64,000 nucleotides of DNA, taken from contig NZ_LMUR01000020.1 of the NCBI RefSeq assembly GCF_009765825.1, positions 381,894 through 445,893 of the forward strand, in the 5' to 3' direction. Source of the stretch: Granulicella sp. L60. GTDB lineage: Bacteria; Acidobacteriota; Terriglobia; Terriglobales; Acidobacteriaceae. The notes under the pieces are model-generated. The model ran no database searches. It was not told where the DNA came from and saw only the letters and a program-made list of their open reading frames with translations. Both the position numbers and the translations under genes were made by a program. Below, piece after piece: positions 33,780-42,743 of the stretch (its first letter is position 1; every line of letters begins with the position of its first letter).

Positions 33780-35006
33780 GTGGCCGATCATCAACAGAAA
33801 CTTCAGCAGCAAAAGCCGACCATCCTTTGTATCAGCACCTATGAAAAGGGACAGCCCTTTCTCCAGGAAGCCGCACGCCTTGGCGTCAACGTCGTTTTAC
33901 TCACCGTCGACAAGCACAAATATGGCGACTGGCCCCGCGAATCTCTCACCACACTGCTCACTATGCCGGAAAACCTCACCCCGGTGCAGGTTCTCAACAC
34001 CGTCACCTATTTCGCTCGCGAGACCAAAATTGACCGCATCGTCGCCTTGGATGAGTTCGATCTCGAAGTGGCCGCACTGCTCCGCGAACACATGCGCCTC
34101 CCCGGCATGGGCGAGTCGCTTACCCGGCACTTCCGCGACAAACTCGCCATGCGTGTCCGCGCACGTCAGAGCGGTGTTCTCGTGCCAGACTTCACCCCCG
34201 TCTTCTTCTACGACGACCTTCACAGCTTCATGCAAAACACTCCCGGCCCATGGCTGTTGAAACCACGCACCAACGCCTCTGCCATCGGCATCCGCATGAT
34301 CGAATCACCCGACCAGCTCTGGCCTATCCTCGATCAACTCGGCGACCTTCAATCGCACTACGTCATGGAGCGCTTTCTCCCTGGAGAGATCTTCCACGTC
34401 GAGGGCATCACTTGGAATCGCGAGATCCTCTTCGGCGCCCCATACAAATACGGCAAACCACCCATGCAGACCATGCATCACGGAGGCGTCTTCAGCACGC
34501 GCGCGCTCAGCAGGGAATCGACCGATGCTCAAAACCTCGACGTCATCCACAGGCAGGTGATCGAATCACTCGGTCTCATCTCCGGCGTTACTCACACAGA
34601 GTTCATCAAAGCTCACGCCGACGGCAGATTCTACTTTCTTGAAACCGCAGCGCGAGTAGGTGGCGCTCACATCGCCGACGTCGTCGAGTTCGCCTCCGGC
34701 ATCAACCCCTGGGTCGAGTGGGCGCGAATCGAGGTCGCTACACTGCTCCATACCGCTTACGCTCTTCCTCCAGTCCAACCCAACTACGCAGGCAGCGTTA
34801 TCTGTCTCGCTCGCCAGGAGCGTCCCGACACCAGCCGCTACGATGCTCCCGAAGTCGTACTCCGCCTCCACCATCACCATCACGCAGGCCTCATCGTCCG
34901 CTCGATGTCAGCTGAGCGGATCGAAGCCCTCGTAGGACAGTACAGCGACGGATTCCTCGAAGAGTTCTGCGCCGTCGAACCCGTACCAGACAAGCCTAGC
35001 GCTTAG
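33780..35006 (+). CDS. ATP-grasp family enzyme of unknown substrate
   Basis: A 408-residue protein with an N-terminal PreATP-grasp domain (PTILCISTYEKGQPFLQEAARLGVNVVLL) and an ATP-grasp core: FRDKLAMRVRARQSG, PWLLKPRTNASAIGIRMI (ATP-contacting Lys), YVMERFLPGEIFHVEGI and ETAARVGGAHIADVVEFASGINPWVEWARIEV (metal-binding Glu/Asn-type site). These ligases join a carboxylate to an amine or thiol through an acyl phosphate. It follows hldD by 111 bp; a link to the heptose glycan is only positional. The start is GTG at 33780 after ACAGGAGCC. A natural run of five His lies near residue 366. Confidence 0.85.
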   Translation: MADHQQKLQQQKPTILCISTYEKGQPFLQEAARLGVNVVLLTVDKHKYGDWPRESLTTLLTMPENLTPVQVLNTVTYFARETKIDRIVALDEFDLEVAALLREHMRLPGMGESLTRHFRDKLAMRVRARQSGVLVPDFTPVFFYDDLHSFMQNTPGPWLLKPRTNASAIGIRMIESPDQLWPILDQLGDLQSHYVMERFLPGEIFHVEGITWNREILFGAPYKYGKPPMQTMHHGGVFSTRALSRESTDAQNLDVIHRQVIESLGLISGVTHTEFIKAHADGRFYFLETAARVGGAHIADVVEFASGINPWVEWARIEVATLLHTAYALPPVQPNYAGSVICLARQERPDTSRYDAPEVVLRLHHHHHAGLIVRSMSAERIEALVGQYSDGFLEEFCAVEPVPDKPSA

Positions 35007-35091
35007 AGATGCCTTCAATGCAGACATGGACACTTAACCGTTTCCGGAGAGAACACAGATGAGTCTGAAGCCTTTACGTCTGGTATATGGA

Positions 35092-35192
35092 TTGCAACCG
35101 TGCGAAGGCAAGGATAGGGTAAATCACTTGCTGCATTTGATTGAAAGCAGGCGTTCTTCCCGTTTCTCGAGACAATTCTTATGCGGTTGCAA
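35092..35192. promoter_or_regulatory. Leader of the Gfo/Idh cluster with a spaced inverted repeat
   Basis: TTGCAACCG (35092-35100) and CGGTTGCAA (35184-35192) are perfect inverted repeats 83 bp apart in the 218 bp upstream of the first cluster gene. They might be half-operators or the closing stem of a leader RNA. Nothing else identifies a regulator. Confidence 0.3.
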
Positions 35193-35224
35193 CTTTACCG
35201 TTGGAGATGGTATTTATATGGACC

Positions 35225-36643
35225 ATGTCAAAAAGCCTTTTTACAGATGACAATCTGCGGCCCCGGTCCCTTAATCGACGTAACTTCCTGAAAGTCGCTG
35301 GATCGGCTGCGATTCTCCCTTCTGTTCTTCCTGCCTTCTCGCAAAGCTCCGGGACATCCGCCAACAACCGTATTAATCTTGGTGTCATCGGAATGGGGTG
35401 GCAGGGACCGGGCAATACGCAGTCCTTCTTGGCATCGGATGACTGCCATGTGGTCGCGGCATGTGACATTGATGCGAATCATCTAGAGACCGCGGTCAAG
35501 CTGGTTAACGACTCTTATGGGACGACGGACTGCAAGGGCTACCACGACTATCGCGAGTTGCTTGCTCGCGAGGACATCGATGCAGTCATGATTGCCGTGC
35601 CCGATCATTGGCATGAGATCGTCGCGACCGAAGCCGCTCGCCGCAAGAAAGATATATATGCTGAGAAACCCCTCGCGCACACCATAGCCGAACAACAGTC
35701 GATTGTTCGCGCAGTCGAACAGAACCAGATTATCTGGCAGATGGGCTCGTGGCAGCGGTCCGTTCCGACCTTTCACAAGGCAGCTGAGATCGTTCGGAAT
35801 GGATTGATCGGCACGGTGACTCACGTGGAGGTTGGTCTGCCGGGCGGAAATTCAGATTTCGATGGTGTTCAAAAAGAGGCGCTGGCCAAACTAGCCGTAC
35901 AAGGGGTAAATGTCGCTGATCTAGAGCAGGTTGTGAGCGGCACGAAGACCTGGGATATGCTGGTCTCCGCTCCTCCGCCGGAGTTGGATTACGAGACATG
36001 GATTGGCCCATCTAAGATGGAGCCTTACATCCGGGCGCGTTCCCATAAATCCTGGCGTTGGAATTACAACACCGGAGGCGGGCAGCTTATGGACTGGATC
36101 GGCCATCACTGCGATATCGCGCATTGGGGCCTGGATTTCGACTACTCAGGCCCATCGGAGGTTGAAGGTGGTGGTGAACTGCCGCCGGCTAACGCGGTCT
36201 GGAACTCTGCGCCAAAATACCGCTTTGAATTGAAGTATCCGCAAGGCGTGACAATGATCATCGCTGGTGGCTACTCCGACATAAAATCGGGCGTGAAATG
36301 GATTGGCACCGAAGGCTGGGTGTGGGTCGATCGTTCCGGATTTGACGCGTCGAATCCCAGTTGGAAGCAAGGCAAATACCTGCCTCGAGAGCTGCGGAAG
36401 GTGAAACTTTACACTTCATCCAATCACCAACAGAATTTTCTGGATTGCATAAAAACCCGTCAATCAACCGTTACGCCTGTCCAAGTCGGACACCACTCGG
36501 CGATTCCTGGACATCTTTGCACGATCGCGATGCATACCGGAAGAAAGATTCACTGGGATGTGAAAGAAGAAAAGATCATTGGAGATCCCGAAGCCAGCAA
36601 ACTGATGACCCGTGAGTACCGCGGTCCATGGAGGATGAGCTGA
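35225..36643 (+). CDS. Tat-exported Gfo/Idh/MocA family oxidoreductase
   Basis: A 472-residue protein with a twin-arginine signal (LNRRNFLKVAGSAAILPSVLPAFS), then an NAD(P)-binding Rossmann domain (NLGVIGMGWQGPGNTQSF), the AEKPLAHT motif with the conserved Lys, and GHHCDIAHWGLDF with the likely catalytic His. Folded export with bound cofactor is known for glucose-fructose oxidoreductase, so a periplasmic sugar oxidoreductase using tightly bound NAD(P) is the best guess. ATG 35225 is chosen to give a normal Tat n-region; in-frame ATG 35207 is possible. Codon use is less C-biased than in most of the window, as throughout this cluster. Confidence 0.9.
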   Translation: MSKSLFTDDNLRPRSLNRRNFLKVAGSAAILPSVLPAFSQSSGTSANNRINLGVIGMGWQGPGNTQSFLASDDCHVVAACDIDANHLETAVKLVNDSYGTTDCKGYHDYRELLAREDIDAVMIAVPDHWHEIVATEAARRKKDIYAEKPLAHTIAEQQSIVRAVEQNQIIWQMGSWQRSVPTFHKAAEIVRNGLIGTVTHVEVGLPGGNSDFDGVQKEALAKLAVQGVNVADLEQVVSGTKTWDMLVSAPPPELDYETWIGPSKMEPYIRARSHKSWRWNYNTGGGQLMDWIGHHCDIAHWGLDFDYSGPSEVEGGGELPPANAVWNSAPKYRFELKYPQGVTMIIAGGYSDIKSGVKWIGTEGWVWVDRSGFDASNPSWKQGKYLPRELRKVKLYTSSNHQQNFLDCIKTRQSTVTPVQVGHHSAIPGHLCTIAMHTGRKIHWDVKEEKIIGDPEASKLMTREYRGPWRMS

Positions 36644-36737
36644 ACGCTTGTTAGCCACTGGCAGCTTCCCGTGGTCGTGACCGGCGGAAGCGTAAACTTT
36701 AAAACTTGCAGTTAGCCTTGGCATCGTCCGGGGGGAT

Positions 36738-37280
36738 ATGACTGATTCAACTGAACGAAAGCTGGTTCTAAACCGCAAAGACAATTGGGATTTCACCTTT
36801 GCCTTTCTGGCTCTGCGTCTTTGGCTCGGTGTGCGTGCGCTGTTTGTTGGCATCGAGAAGTTTGGTGCCTATCGTTCCGTCGCGCAGCCACTTATCGATC
36901 CTTCCACCGGTCAACCGGATGCCAGCGGAGTGATGGTCAATGTGAACGTCAAGTCGTATGCCTTGGCCAACTATGCAGGCCTGCCTACCGCGCTCAAAGA
37001 CAAGTTTGCCCATGAGCCTTTCTTGCCGAAGTTCGCATTGGTAGCCTTCGATCGTATGTTGGGTCCGGCATTCATTCTGACCGGAATCATGCTCCTGATT
37101 GGCCTGGGCACTCGCCTATCGCTGCTTGCTCAGGCATTGCTCTTTATCGCGCTGACCATCGGCTTGGTGCTGATCGATCAGTCAGACGGTGCGGCTTATC
37201 TGGGTATTCATATTGGCTTGGTTGCAGGAGCTTTGCTGCTCGCCGAACACAACAGATTTACGGTATTGAAAAGATGGTGA
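36738..37280 (+). CDS. DoxX-like membrane protein
   Basis: A 180-residue protein with about four membrane helices: FTFAFLALRLWLGVRALFVGIEKF (about 19-42), FDRMLGPAFILTGIMLLIGL (about 103-123), LSLLAQALLFIALTIGLVLI (about 127-146) and YLGIHIGLVAGALLLAEH (about 154-171). Architecture and GIEKF fit the DoxX/DoxD superfamily, small proteins linked to quinone or thiol redox in the membrane. It is sandwiched between two Gfo/Idh/MocA genes and overlaps the second by 7 nt, so it may be a membrane electron acceptor for them (inference). Confidence 0.78.
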   Translation: MTDSTERKLVLNRKDNWDFTFAFLALRLWLGVRALFVGIEKFGAYRSVAQPLIDPSTGQPDASGVMVNVNVKSYALANYAGLPTALKDKFAHEPFLPKFALVAFDRMLGPAFILTGIMLLIGLGTRLSLLAQALLFIALTIGLVLIDQSDGAAYLGIHIGLVAGALLLAEHNRFTVLKRW

Positions 37281-38614
37281 AGCCTCTCCTGAATCGTCGC
37301 GAATTCATTAGTGCAACAACGGCCACAGGCGCCACTTTATTGTTGAACGCCTGCAAGTCCGATCCCAGCCCCAAAATAGCGTCGGCCGGTAAGTCTTCGC
37401 TGAATACCATCAATATCGCCCTCATTGGTTATGGAGAGGAGGGCAAGGTCTTACTGGAATCCATCCTGAATATTGAGGGTGTCAGGCTTGTGGCGCTCTG
37501 CGATATCTGGGATTACCACCTCCAGGAGGGTGCGCGTTATCTAAGTAAAGTCAATAATGAAGTCCGCACCTACGAGAATTATGAAGATCTGCTGGCCAAG
37601 GAAAAGGACCTGCAGGCAGTCGTGATTGCTACGCCCGACTTCTGCCATGCGCCGATGACCAATGCATGCCTCAAAGCCGGACTTCATGTGTATTGCGAAA
37701 AAATGATGAGCAACACCATTGACGGAGCGCGCTCCATGGTGAAGACCATGCACGAAACTGGAAAGCTGTTGCAGATCGGTCATCAGCGACGCAGCAACCC
37801 GCGTTACCTTTTCACCAAGAACCGCCTGCTGGAAGAGGCCAAGTTCTGCGGCCGCTTGACGGCAGCGCAATCGCAATGGAATCGAGCGGTCAAGGAAGAC
37901 TTCGGATGGCCTAAGAAATATGAACTGCCTGCTAGTACGCTCACTAAATACGGCTATAAAGATATGCACCAGTTCCGCAATTGGCGCTGGTACAAGGGAC
38001 TCGGCGGTGGCCCGTTATCCGATCTTGGCGCACACCAAATAGACATTTTAAATTGGTGGCTGGGCACGCCGAAGTCCGTTATCGGCAGCGGCGGGCTAGA
38101 TTATTACAAGAACCACGACTGGTATGACAACGCCATGATCATTTACGAGTATCCGCTGGAGCAGGGCGTGGCTCGCGCGTTCTATCAAGTGCAGACGACC
38201 ACAAGTGCTGGCGGCGGTTACTATGAGATGTTCATGGGTGACGAAGGCACCATCAAGATGTCTGAAGACCCATCTATCTGCTCGATTTATCGTGAGGCTC
38301 GTGCCACTCAGGTTTCTTGGGACGATCTACTTCAGAAGGGCTACGTCCGTGCTAAGACGGCCAGCGCAGATGACGCCGCGAAGGTGGATGTGCGCGAAAC
38401 CGCTCAACTGGCGGAGTACGAGATTCCGGTGTTTTTCAATAAGCCGCCGCATCAGCCGCACCTGGAGAATTTCTTCAATACTATCCGCGGCACGGCAAAA
38501 TTGAACTGTCCTGGCGATGAAGCGTTCAGCAGCGAATATTCGATTCACAAAGCGAATGAAGCCGTTGCCACCCAAACCCGAATTGCCATCACCCCCGAAG
38601 AAGTGAGAGCTTGA
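37274..38614 (+). CDS. Exported Gfo/Idh/MocA family oxidoreductase (Tat/lipobox)
   Basis: A 446-residue protein with LNRREFISATTATGATLLLNAC: a twin-arginine motif and a lipobox-like LLNAC, so possibly a Tat-exported lipoprotein. The Rossmann domain (NIALIGYGEEGKVLLESI) is followed by YCEKMMSNT (EKM in place of the common EKP) and LSDLGAHQIDILNWWLG with the likely catalytic His. It differs clearly from the first Gfo/Idh/MocA protein of the cluster, so they are not a recent duplicate. Substrate unknown; probably a sugar or cyclitol. It overlaps the DoxX gene by 7 nt and is followed after 4 bp by the F5/8C gene. Confidence 0.9.
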   Translation: MVKPLLNRREFISATTATGATLLLNACKSDPSPKIASAGKSSLNTINIALIGYGEEGKVLLESILNIEGVRLVALCDIWDYHLQEGARYLSKVNNEVRTYENYEDLLAKEKDLQAVVIATPDFCHAPMTNACLKAGLHVYCEKMMSNTIDGARSMVKTMHETGKLLQIGHQRRSNPRYLFTKNRLLEEAKFCGRLTAAQSQWNRAVKEDFGWPKKYELPASTLTKYGYKDMHQFRNWRWYKGLGGGPLSDLGAHQIDILNWWLGTPKSVIGSGGLDYYKNHDWYDNAMIIYEYPLEQGVARAFYQVQTTTSAGGGYYEMFMGDEGTIKMSEDPSICSIYREARATQVSWDDLLQKGYVRAKTASADDAAKVDVRETAQLAEYEIPVFFNKPPHQPHLENFFNTIRGTAKLNCPGDEAFSSEYSIHKANEAVATQTRIAITPEEVRA

Positions 38615-38618
38615 GACG

Positions 38619-39287
38619 ATGATGAGAATATTTTCTACGAAATTTTTCGTTCTCGCTACATTGCTTGTGTCCGCCGCGGCGCTTGCTCAGAACCAAGTCG
38701 TTCTAAAAACACAATTACCGCCGCCCCTGTTCGTTGGAACTCCGGTGCCCCTGCACGTACCCAATCTTGAGCCCCCGACAGCTGGCAAGCGCCCTGATTT
38801 TTACGTTCCGGCCGGTACGATCAATCTTGCAAAAAACAAAAAGGTCACGTCGAGCGACAACAATCCTGTTGTTGGCACGCTCGATATGGTCACTGATGGA
38901 GATAAGGACGGCAATGAAGGCTCGTGGGTCGAGCTTGGGCCGGGCAAACAATGGATGCAGATTGACCTGTCAAAGAAAGCCACGATCTACGCGGTTCTTG
39001 TATGGCATTTTCACTCCCAGGCGCGCGTGTACCGAGATGTTGCGGTGCAGGTCTCCGATGATCCCACGTTCAAATCAGGCGTGACTACCGTGTTCAACAG
39101 CGATTCTTCCAATGAGCTTGGTCTTGGTGCAGGCAAGAACCTGAGTTACATCGAGACGTATCAGGGGAAACTAATCGACACCAAGGGCGTGCAGGGACGC
39201 TACATTCGTTTGTACAGCAACGGCAATACGTCCAATAAATTGAATCACTACATCGAAGTTGAAGTGTGGGGCAAACCTGCTGCCTGA
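38619..39287 (+). CDS. Exported F5/8 type C (discoidin-like) domain protein
   Basis: A 222-residue protein with a signal peptide (FFVLATLLVSAAALA) and one galactose-binding-like jelly roll at about residues 65-220: NLAKNKKVTSSDNNPVVGTLDMVTDGD, GSWVELGPGKQWMQIDLSKKATIYAVLVWHF and GRYIRLYSNGNTSNKLNHYIEVEVWG. Such domains bind carbohydrates or surfaces. No catalytic domain is attached, so it may present a glycan to the exported oxidoreductases encoded 4 bp upstream. Confidence 0.82.
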   Translation: MMRIFSTKFFVLATLLVSAAALAQNQVVLKTQLPPPLFVGTPVPLHVPNLEPPTAGKRPDFYVPAGTINLAKNKKVTSSDNNPVVGTLDMVTDGDKDGNEGSWVELGPGKQWMQIDLSKKATIYAVLVWHFHSQARVYRDVAVQVSDDPTFKSGVTTVFNSDSSNELGLGAGKNLSYIETYQGKLIDTKGVQGRYIRLYSNGNTSNKLNHYIEVEVWGKPAA

Positions 39288-39467
39288 AGCTCAGATCAGT
39301 AGGCATCCGCAGGCCATTGCAGATGAGCGATGCTAAGAGTTTCGGAGTTCATGCACCGCAAAATCCGTAGTCCAAGGGTCGTCCAGATTTACAAAGGAGC
39401 GGTGACTTAGGACGATCCTGAAAGGAATGCCATCTCTGAAAACACTTGAGTTTGGTGTATCGATCCC

Positions 39468-41012
39468 ATGAGCTCCGATCAGCCCCAGCTCGTTCTCTAC
39501 AATCGAAACTCATCGCCCGGAATGGAGAGCTCCTTCCTTCCCCCGAAGTGGCTTCGCTGGGCAACTTTTCTTCTTCTCGCACTTTTCGGTCTACTCTTCC
39601 GTCTGCCGCAGCTGGGTGCGCGACCAATGCACACAGATGAAGCTGTCAACGCGTACATAGTAGGACAATTACTGAGCGGTAAAGCATTCATTTACGACCC
39701 GCTGGACCGACACGGACCCCTATTGGCTGCAGTTGCGCTGCCGCTAGCCAGACTGCAGGGTGCAAAGGCGTTTTCTGATCTCACCGAATCGGAACTGCGC
39801 ATGACAACAGTTCTGGCAGGAAGTCTCACGATTTTGCTCTTCGGTGCGGCGGTCGAAATGTTTGGCTTTCTACCGTGCTTAATCGCCGCGCTGCTGTTCG
39901 CTGTTGCCCCTCTGCCGGTCTACTACGACCGATATTTCATTCACGAGTCGCTATTTGTCGCCGCCACCTTTGGATTGATTCTGACCGGTTGGCGTGCAAG
40001 CAAAAAACCTTCCGCTGGGCAGGCAGCGCTGACTGCAGCCTGCGCTGCGTTGATGCTTGCAAACAAGGAGACCGCTCTTCTTCACTTCTTAGCGCTGGCT
40101 GTCGCGGCAATCGTCTTCTGGCGCTGGAACCTGGGCGGAACGAGTCTTAGTAGCCTATGGCGGCCAAAGTTGATATTGACTGCGGCTGCCGCTTTCCTTC
40201 TTTTGAGCGTAATGCTGTTCACTTGGTTCGGCAGTAACTCGAAAGCCCTGGCCGCATTGTTGCAAGCAATACCTAACTTTTTGGTGCGTGCGGGCGGCGA
40301 GGGCCATCAAAAGCCTTCCTGGTATTACGTTCAGCTTCTTGCTGGCGGGTGGTTGGGCGGAGTAATTTTGACCCTGGCCTGCATCGGTTTCTTCCAGATC
40401 ATGAGAAGACGTGATCGTTCGGCCTATGGCCTTCTGGCGCTCTATGCCGTCTTCCTAGGCGCTCTCTACAGCTTGATTCCATACAAGACGCCGTGGCTGG
40501 CCCTGAATCTCTGGCTGCCAATCACCTTGTTTGCCGGTCTGGCGATTGAATCGCTCTGGCGCATACTGGCGGCGTATCCTGTTCCTCCTATAGTCCTTCG
40601 TACTTGGTGCATTCTCGTAGGAGCTTTGGTTGCTATGTTGATAGCCCACGATACGCGGCAGCTCGTATTTCTCCATCCTGCCGATGAAACCAATCCGTAT
40701 GCCTATGCTCACACCTCGGAAAATTTGCTGGGATTGCCTGCAGAGATTGAAAGGCTGGCACGTCAGAATGCAGTTACAGTACCGCGGATCGCCGTCATAG
40801 CCTCAGATCCTTGGCCGCTGCCTTGGTATCTGCGGCACTTCCCCGAAGTCGGGTTCTGGCAGCCGGGTCAGCAACCGGGAGACGTAGATTTTTACATCAC
40901 TTCCACCGAAGCTGCGGACCAATACGGAGATCAATTGCGGAGTTTTCACCCGGAGTTTTTCGGAGTCCGGCCAAATGTTCTGATCGTTTTGTGGTCGCAC
41001 TCGCCGAACTGA
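39468..41012 (+). CDS. Agl23-like GT-C membrane protein (TIGR03663 type)
   Basis: A 514-residue protein with about 11 to 12 membrane helices. MHTDEAVNAYIVGQLLSGKAFIYDPLDRHGPLLAAVALPLARL has the acidic pair (DE) in the first periplasmic loop typical of GT-C glycosyltransferases and of TIGR03663 'flippase activity-associated' proteins. FDRYFIHESLF-like YYDRYFIHES near residue 150 also fits. It would use a polyprenyl-linked sugar at the outer face of the inner membrane. The ATG at 39522 (MESSFLPP) is an alternative start. It sits 180 bp after the F5/8C gene and 5 bp before apbE. Confidence 0.85.
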   Translation: MSSDQPQLVLYNRNSSPGMESSFLPPKWLRWATFLLLALFGLLFRLPQLGARPMHTDEAVNAYIVGQLLSGKAFIYDPLDRHGPLLAAVALPLARLQGAKAFSDLTESELRMTTVLAGSLTILLFGAAVEMFGFLPCLIAALLFAVAPLPVYYDRYFIHESLFVAATFGLILTGWRASKKPSAGQAALTAACAALMLANKETALLHFLALAVAAIVFWRWNLGGTSLSSLWRPKLILTAAAAFLLLSVMLFTWFGSNSKALAALLQAIPNFLVRAGGEGHQKPSWYYVQLLAGGWLGGVILTLACIGFFQIMRRRDRSAYGLLALYAVFLGALYSLIPYKTPWLALNLWLPITLFAGLAIESLWRILAAYPVPPIVLRTWCILVGALVAMLIAHDTRQLVFLHPADETNPYAYAHTSENLLGLPAEIERLARQNAVTVPRIAVIASDPWPLPWYLRHFPEVGFWQPGQQPGDVDFYITSTEAADQYGDQLRSFHPEFFGVRPNVLIVLWSHSPN

Positions 41013-41017
41013 AACCC

Positions 41018-41857
41018 ATGGCTAACATTCATCAGTTTAACCATCGCGCAATGGCGACACACTTCGAGGTGCGCATCGCCGATGAGGAAAGAACGTATGC
41101 CGCGCAAGCCGCACAGGCCGCGCTCGATTTACTGGATAAGCTGGAATCTTATTTAAGCCGCTTCCGTGGCAGCAGCGATATAGCGCAGATCGCTCAACTC
41201 GCGCCGGGCCAAAAGTTGCGCTTGAGCGAGCCGGCGTTCGCATGCCTCGAAATCGCTAAAAGAATGGAATTGGCAACACTCGGCGCATTTTCCGCCACAG
41301 CCTCCGCATTGCAAACACAATCTTGTTTACCGTCGTGGAACTTACTCCCGGAGGAGCTTTCTATTCAGTGCGAGAGGGGACGGGTGCAGTTCGATCTAGG
41401 CGCCATCGGCAAGGGGTTTGCGCTCGATCGCATGGCGGAGTTGCTACGAAGCTGGGATTGCCCCTCGTTCCTGCTGGTTGCGGGTGGCAGCAGCATTCTG
41501 TCGGGAAATCCTCCGAAGGAATCCGCTGGCTGGTCCTGCGGGCTGGGAGACGACAATACGCCGCAGCGACTACTTCTGGCGCATACTTCGTTGAGCGGCT
41601 CGGGACTGGCGGTGAAGGGTAGTCATATCCTTGATCCGCGCACCGGTCGGCTAGCCTTGCGGCAAAATCGAGCCTGGGCCCTCACCGATACCGCGGCTGA
41701 ATCGGACGCGCTATCGACGGCGTGCATGGTTTTGAATGAGCCGGAGCTGGAACAAATCCTTGCGCACAACCCCTCCTGGCTGATTTTTCTCGAGCCTGAT
41801 GGAATCGATCGACCGATGGGAAGCCGTGTGTTACCGCGCAAGCCTGAGGAGGTTTGA
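41018..41857 (+). CDS. apbE: FAD:protein FMN transferase (ApbE)
   Basis: A 279-residue ApbE: MATHFEVRIADEE, LSRFRGSSDIAQI, FDLGAIGKGFALDRMAELL, FLLVAGGSSILSG and a C-terminal HILDPRTGRLALRQNRAWALTDTAAESDALSTACMVL (Mg/FAD-binding Asp/Ser/Thr). It attaches FMN through a phosphoester to Thr or Ser of an exported target. I see no FMN-binding-domain gene beside it, so its target is open. There is no signal peptide from ATG 41018; the frame upstream is open but overlaps the Agl23-like gene, so this ATG is chosen. It is the last gene of the cluster. Confidence 0.92.
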   Translation: MANIHQFNHRAMATHFEVRIADEERTYAAQAAQAALDLLDKLESYLSRFRGSSDIAQIAQLAPGQKLRLSEPAFACLEIAKRMELATLGAFSATASALQTQSCLPSWNLLPEELSIQCERGRVQFDLGAIGKGFALDRMAELLRSWDCPSFLLVAGGSSILSGNPPKESAGWSCGLGDDNTPQRLLLAHTSLSGSGLAVKGSHILDPRTGRLALRQNRAWALTDTAAESDALSTACMVLNEPELEQILAHNPSWLIFLEPDGIDRPMGSRVLPRKPEEV

Positions 41858-42743
41858 GCAGGAACGCGAAAGTGTCGCTGGGCTTCTTTTCAGCAACCTT
41901 GACCTCAATACTGCAACCTTAGTCGTTAACCATACCGGCGGCATTCAACGGCGCCACGCCGATTGCAGCCATCAGTGACTTCTTCGCTGGGGAGCCTTTC
42001 AGTTATCAAAGGCAAGGATTGACTCGCCGAGGTCCAGCAGGCGTACGCGAACTTGCAGAACAATGTTGCGAGTATCACAACTCCGCCAGGCGCGGCTCCG
42101 CGCGTAACGACAGGCCCATTACCCGCATGGGCATGCGAGCCAGAGGACCGCCGCTAAGGCCTAGACGAATACTGCTCTACTGTCGCACCGACAGTAGAGC
42201 AAGCGAGGCCTTCATTCAGTAGCGAGATCAACAGTTCTGCGGCCATTGATGTATGGCTTACGCGATATGTTCGCGTCAGGCTATGCAGAACTGAACCAAG
42301 TGAGATATAGGCGAGACACTGAGCTGTGGCGATCACAGCATTAGCTTGGTCCAGAAGTTCTTGGAAACGTTTAGCAAAAATGTCGCCCATAGACGGACGA
42401 TACCGTGACGAATGCCGGGGCAATAGCAGCGGTCATGCATAGCAAACTGCCAGATTTCGGAAAGATACCGTCTCTACTGGTGCCCGACAAGATCTTCCGC
42501 TCAGGTATTCACCTGCTCATGCTGATGGAGGAACTTGCGGAGGCAAGCAGCAGACCCGGTATTGCCATCAGCACTAGTGACAAAGAGATATCAAGGAGAA
42601 CGACCAATGAGATCTCTCGACGAAAGCCTGGCCAGTGAGGTAGTTTCTTCGGCGAAGTAGAAGAAAAAGTGAAAGATTCACTCTTCGAACTAATTTGTCA
42701 ATCGTGGTTGACGATTGCAAGTATATGATTTTTAGGTAATTTA
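41858..42743. other. Gene-poor stretch with a strong hairpin and probable gene debris
   Basis: 886 bp between apbE and the tRNA gene. Short open frames exist (42019-42222 and 42405-42638 plus, 42154-42423 minus) but none has convincing codon bias or a recognised family. A 12-bp perfect inverted repeat GCTCTACTGTCG (42174-42185) with its complement at 42189-42200 around loop CAC is the clearest signal. A plus-strand segment ending at about 42156 reads VQQAYANLQNNVASITTPPG and stops, like the tail of a broken gene. Confidence 0.45.

Noticed and set aside
34866..34890. Five consecutive His in the ATP-grasp protein as a cloning tag or metal site
   Set aside because: It is internal, encoded with mixed codons in native context; no pattern of ligands around it suggests a defined site.
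37274..37345. TATGAT in the second Gfo/Idh/MocA protein as an ApbE flavinylation site
   Set aside because: It lies in the signal peptide h-region just before the lipobox Cys, lacks the upstream Asp-Gly of the known motif, and would be cleaved off.
42154..42423. 89-residue minus-strand protein
   Set aside because: No Shine-Dalgarno, no C-ending codon bias, no family resemblance, and it runs through the perfect hairpin.
41858..42743. Integrated mobile element at tRNA-Lys
   Set aside because: No integrase, no transposase and no second copy of the tRNA 3' end were seen inside the window; only gene debris and a hairpin remain.
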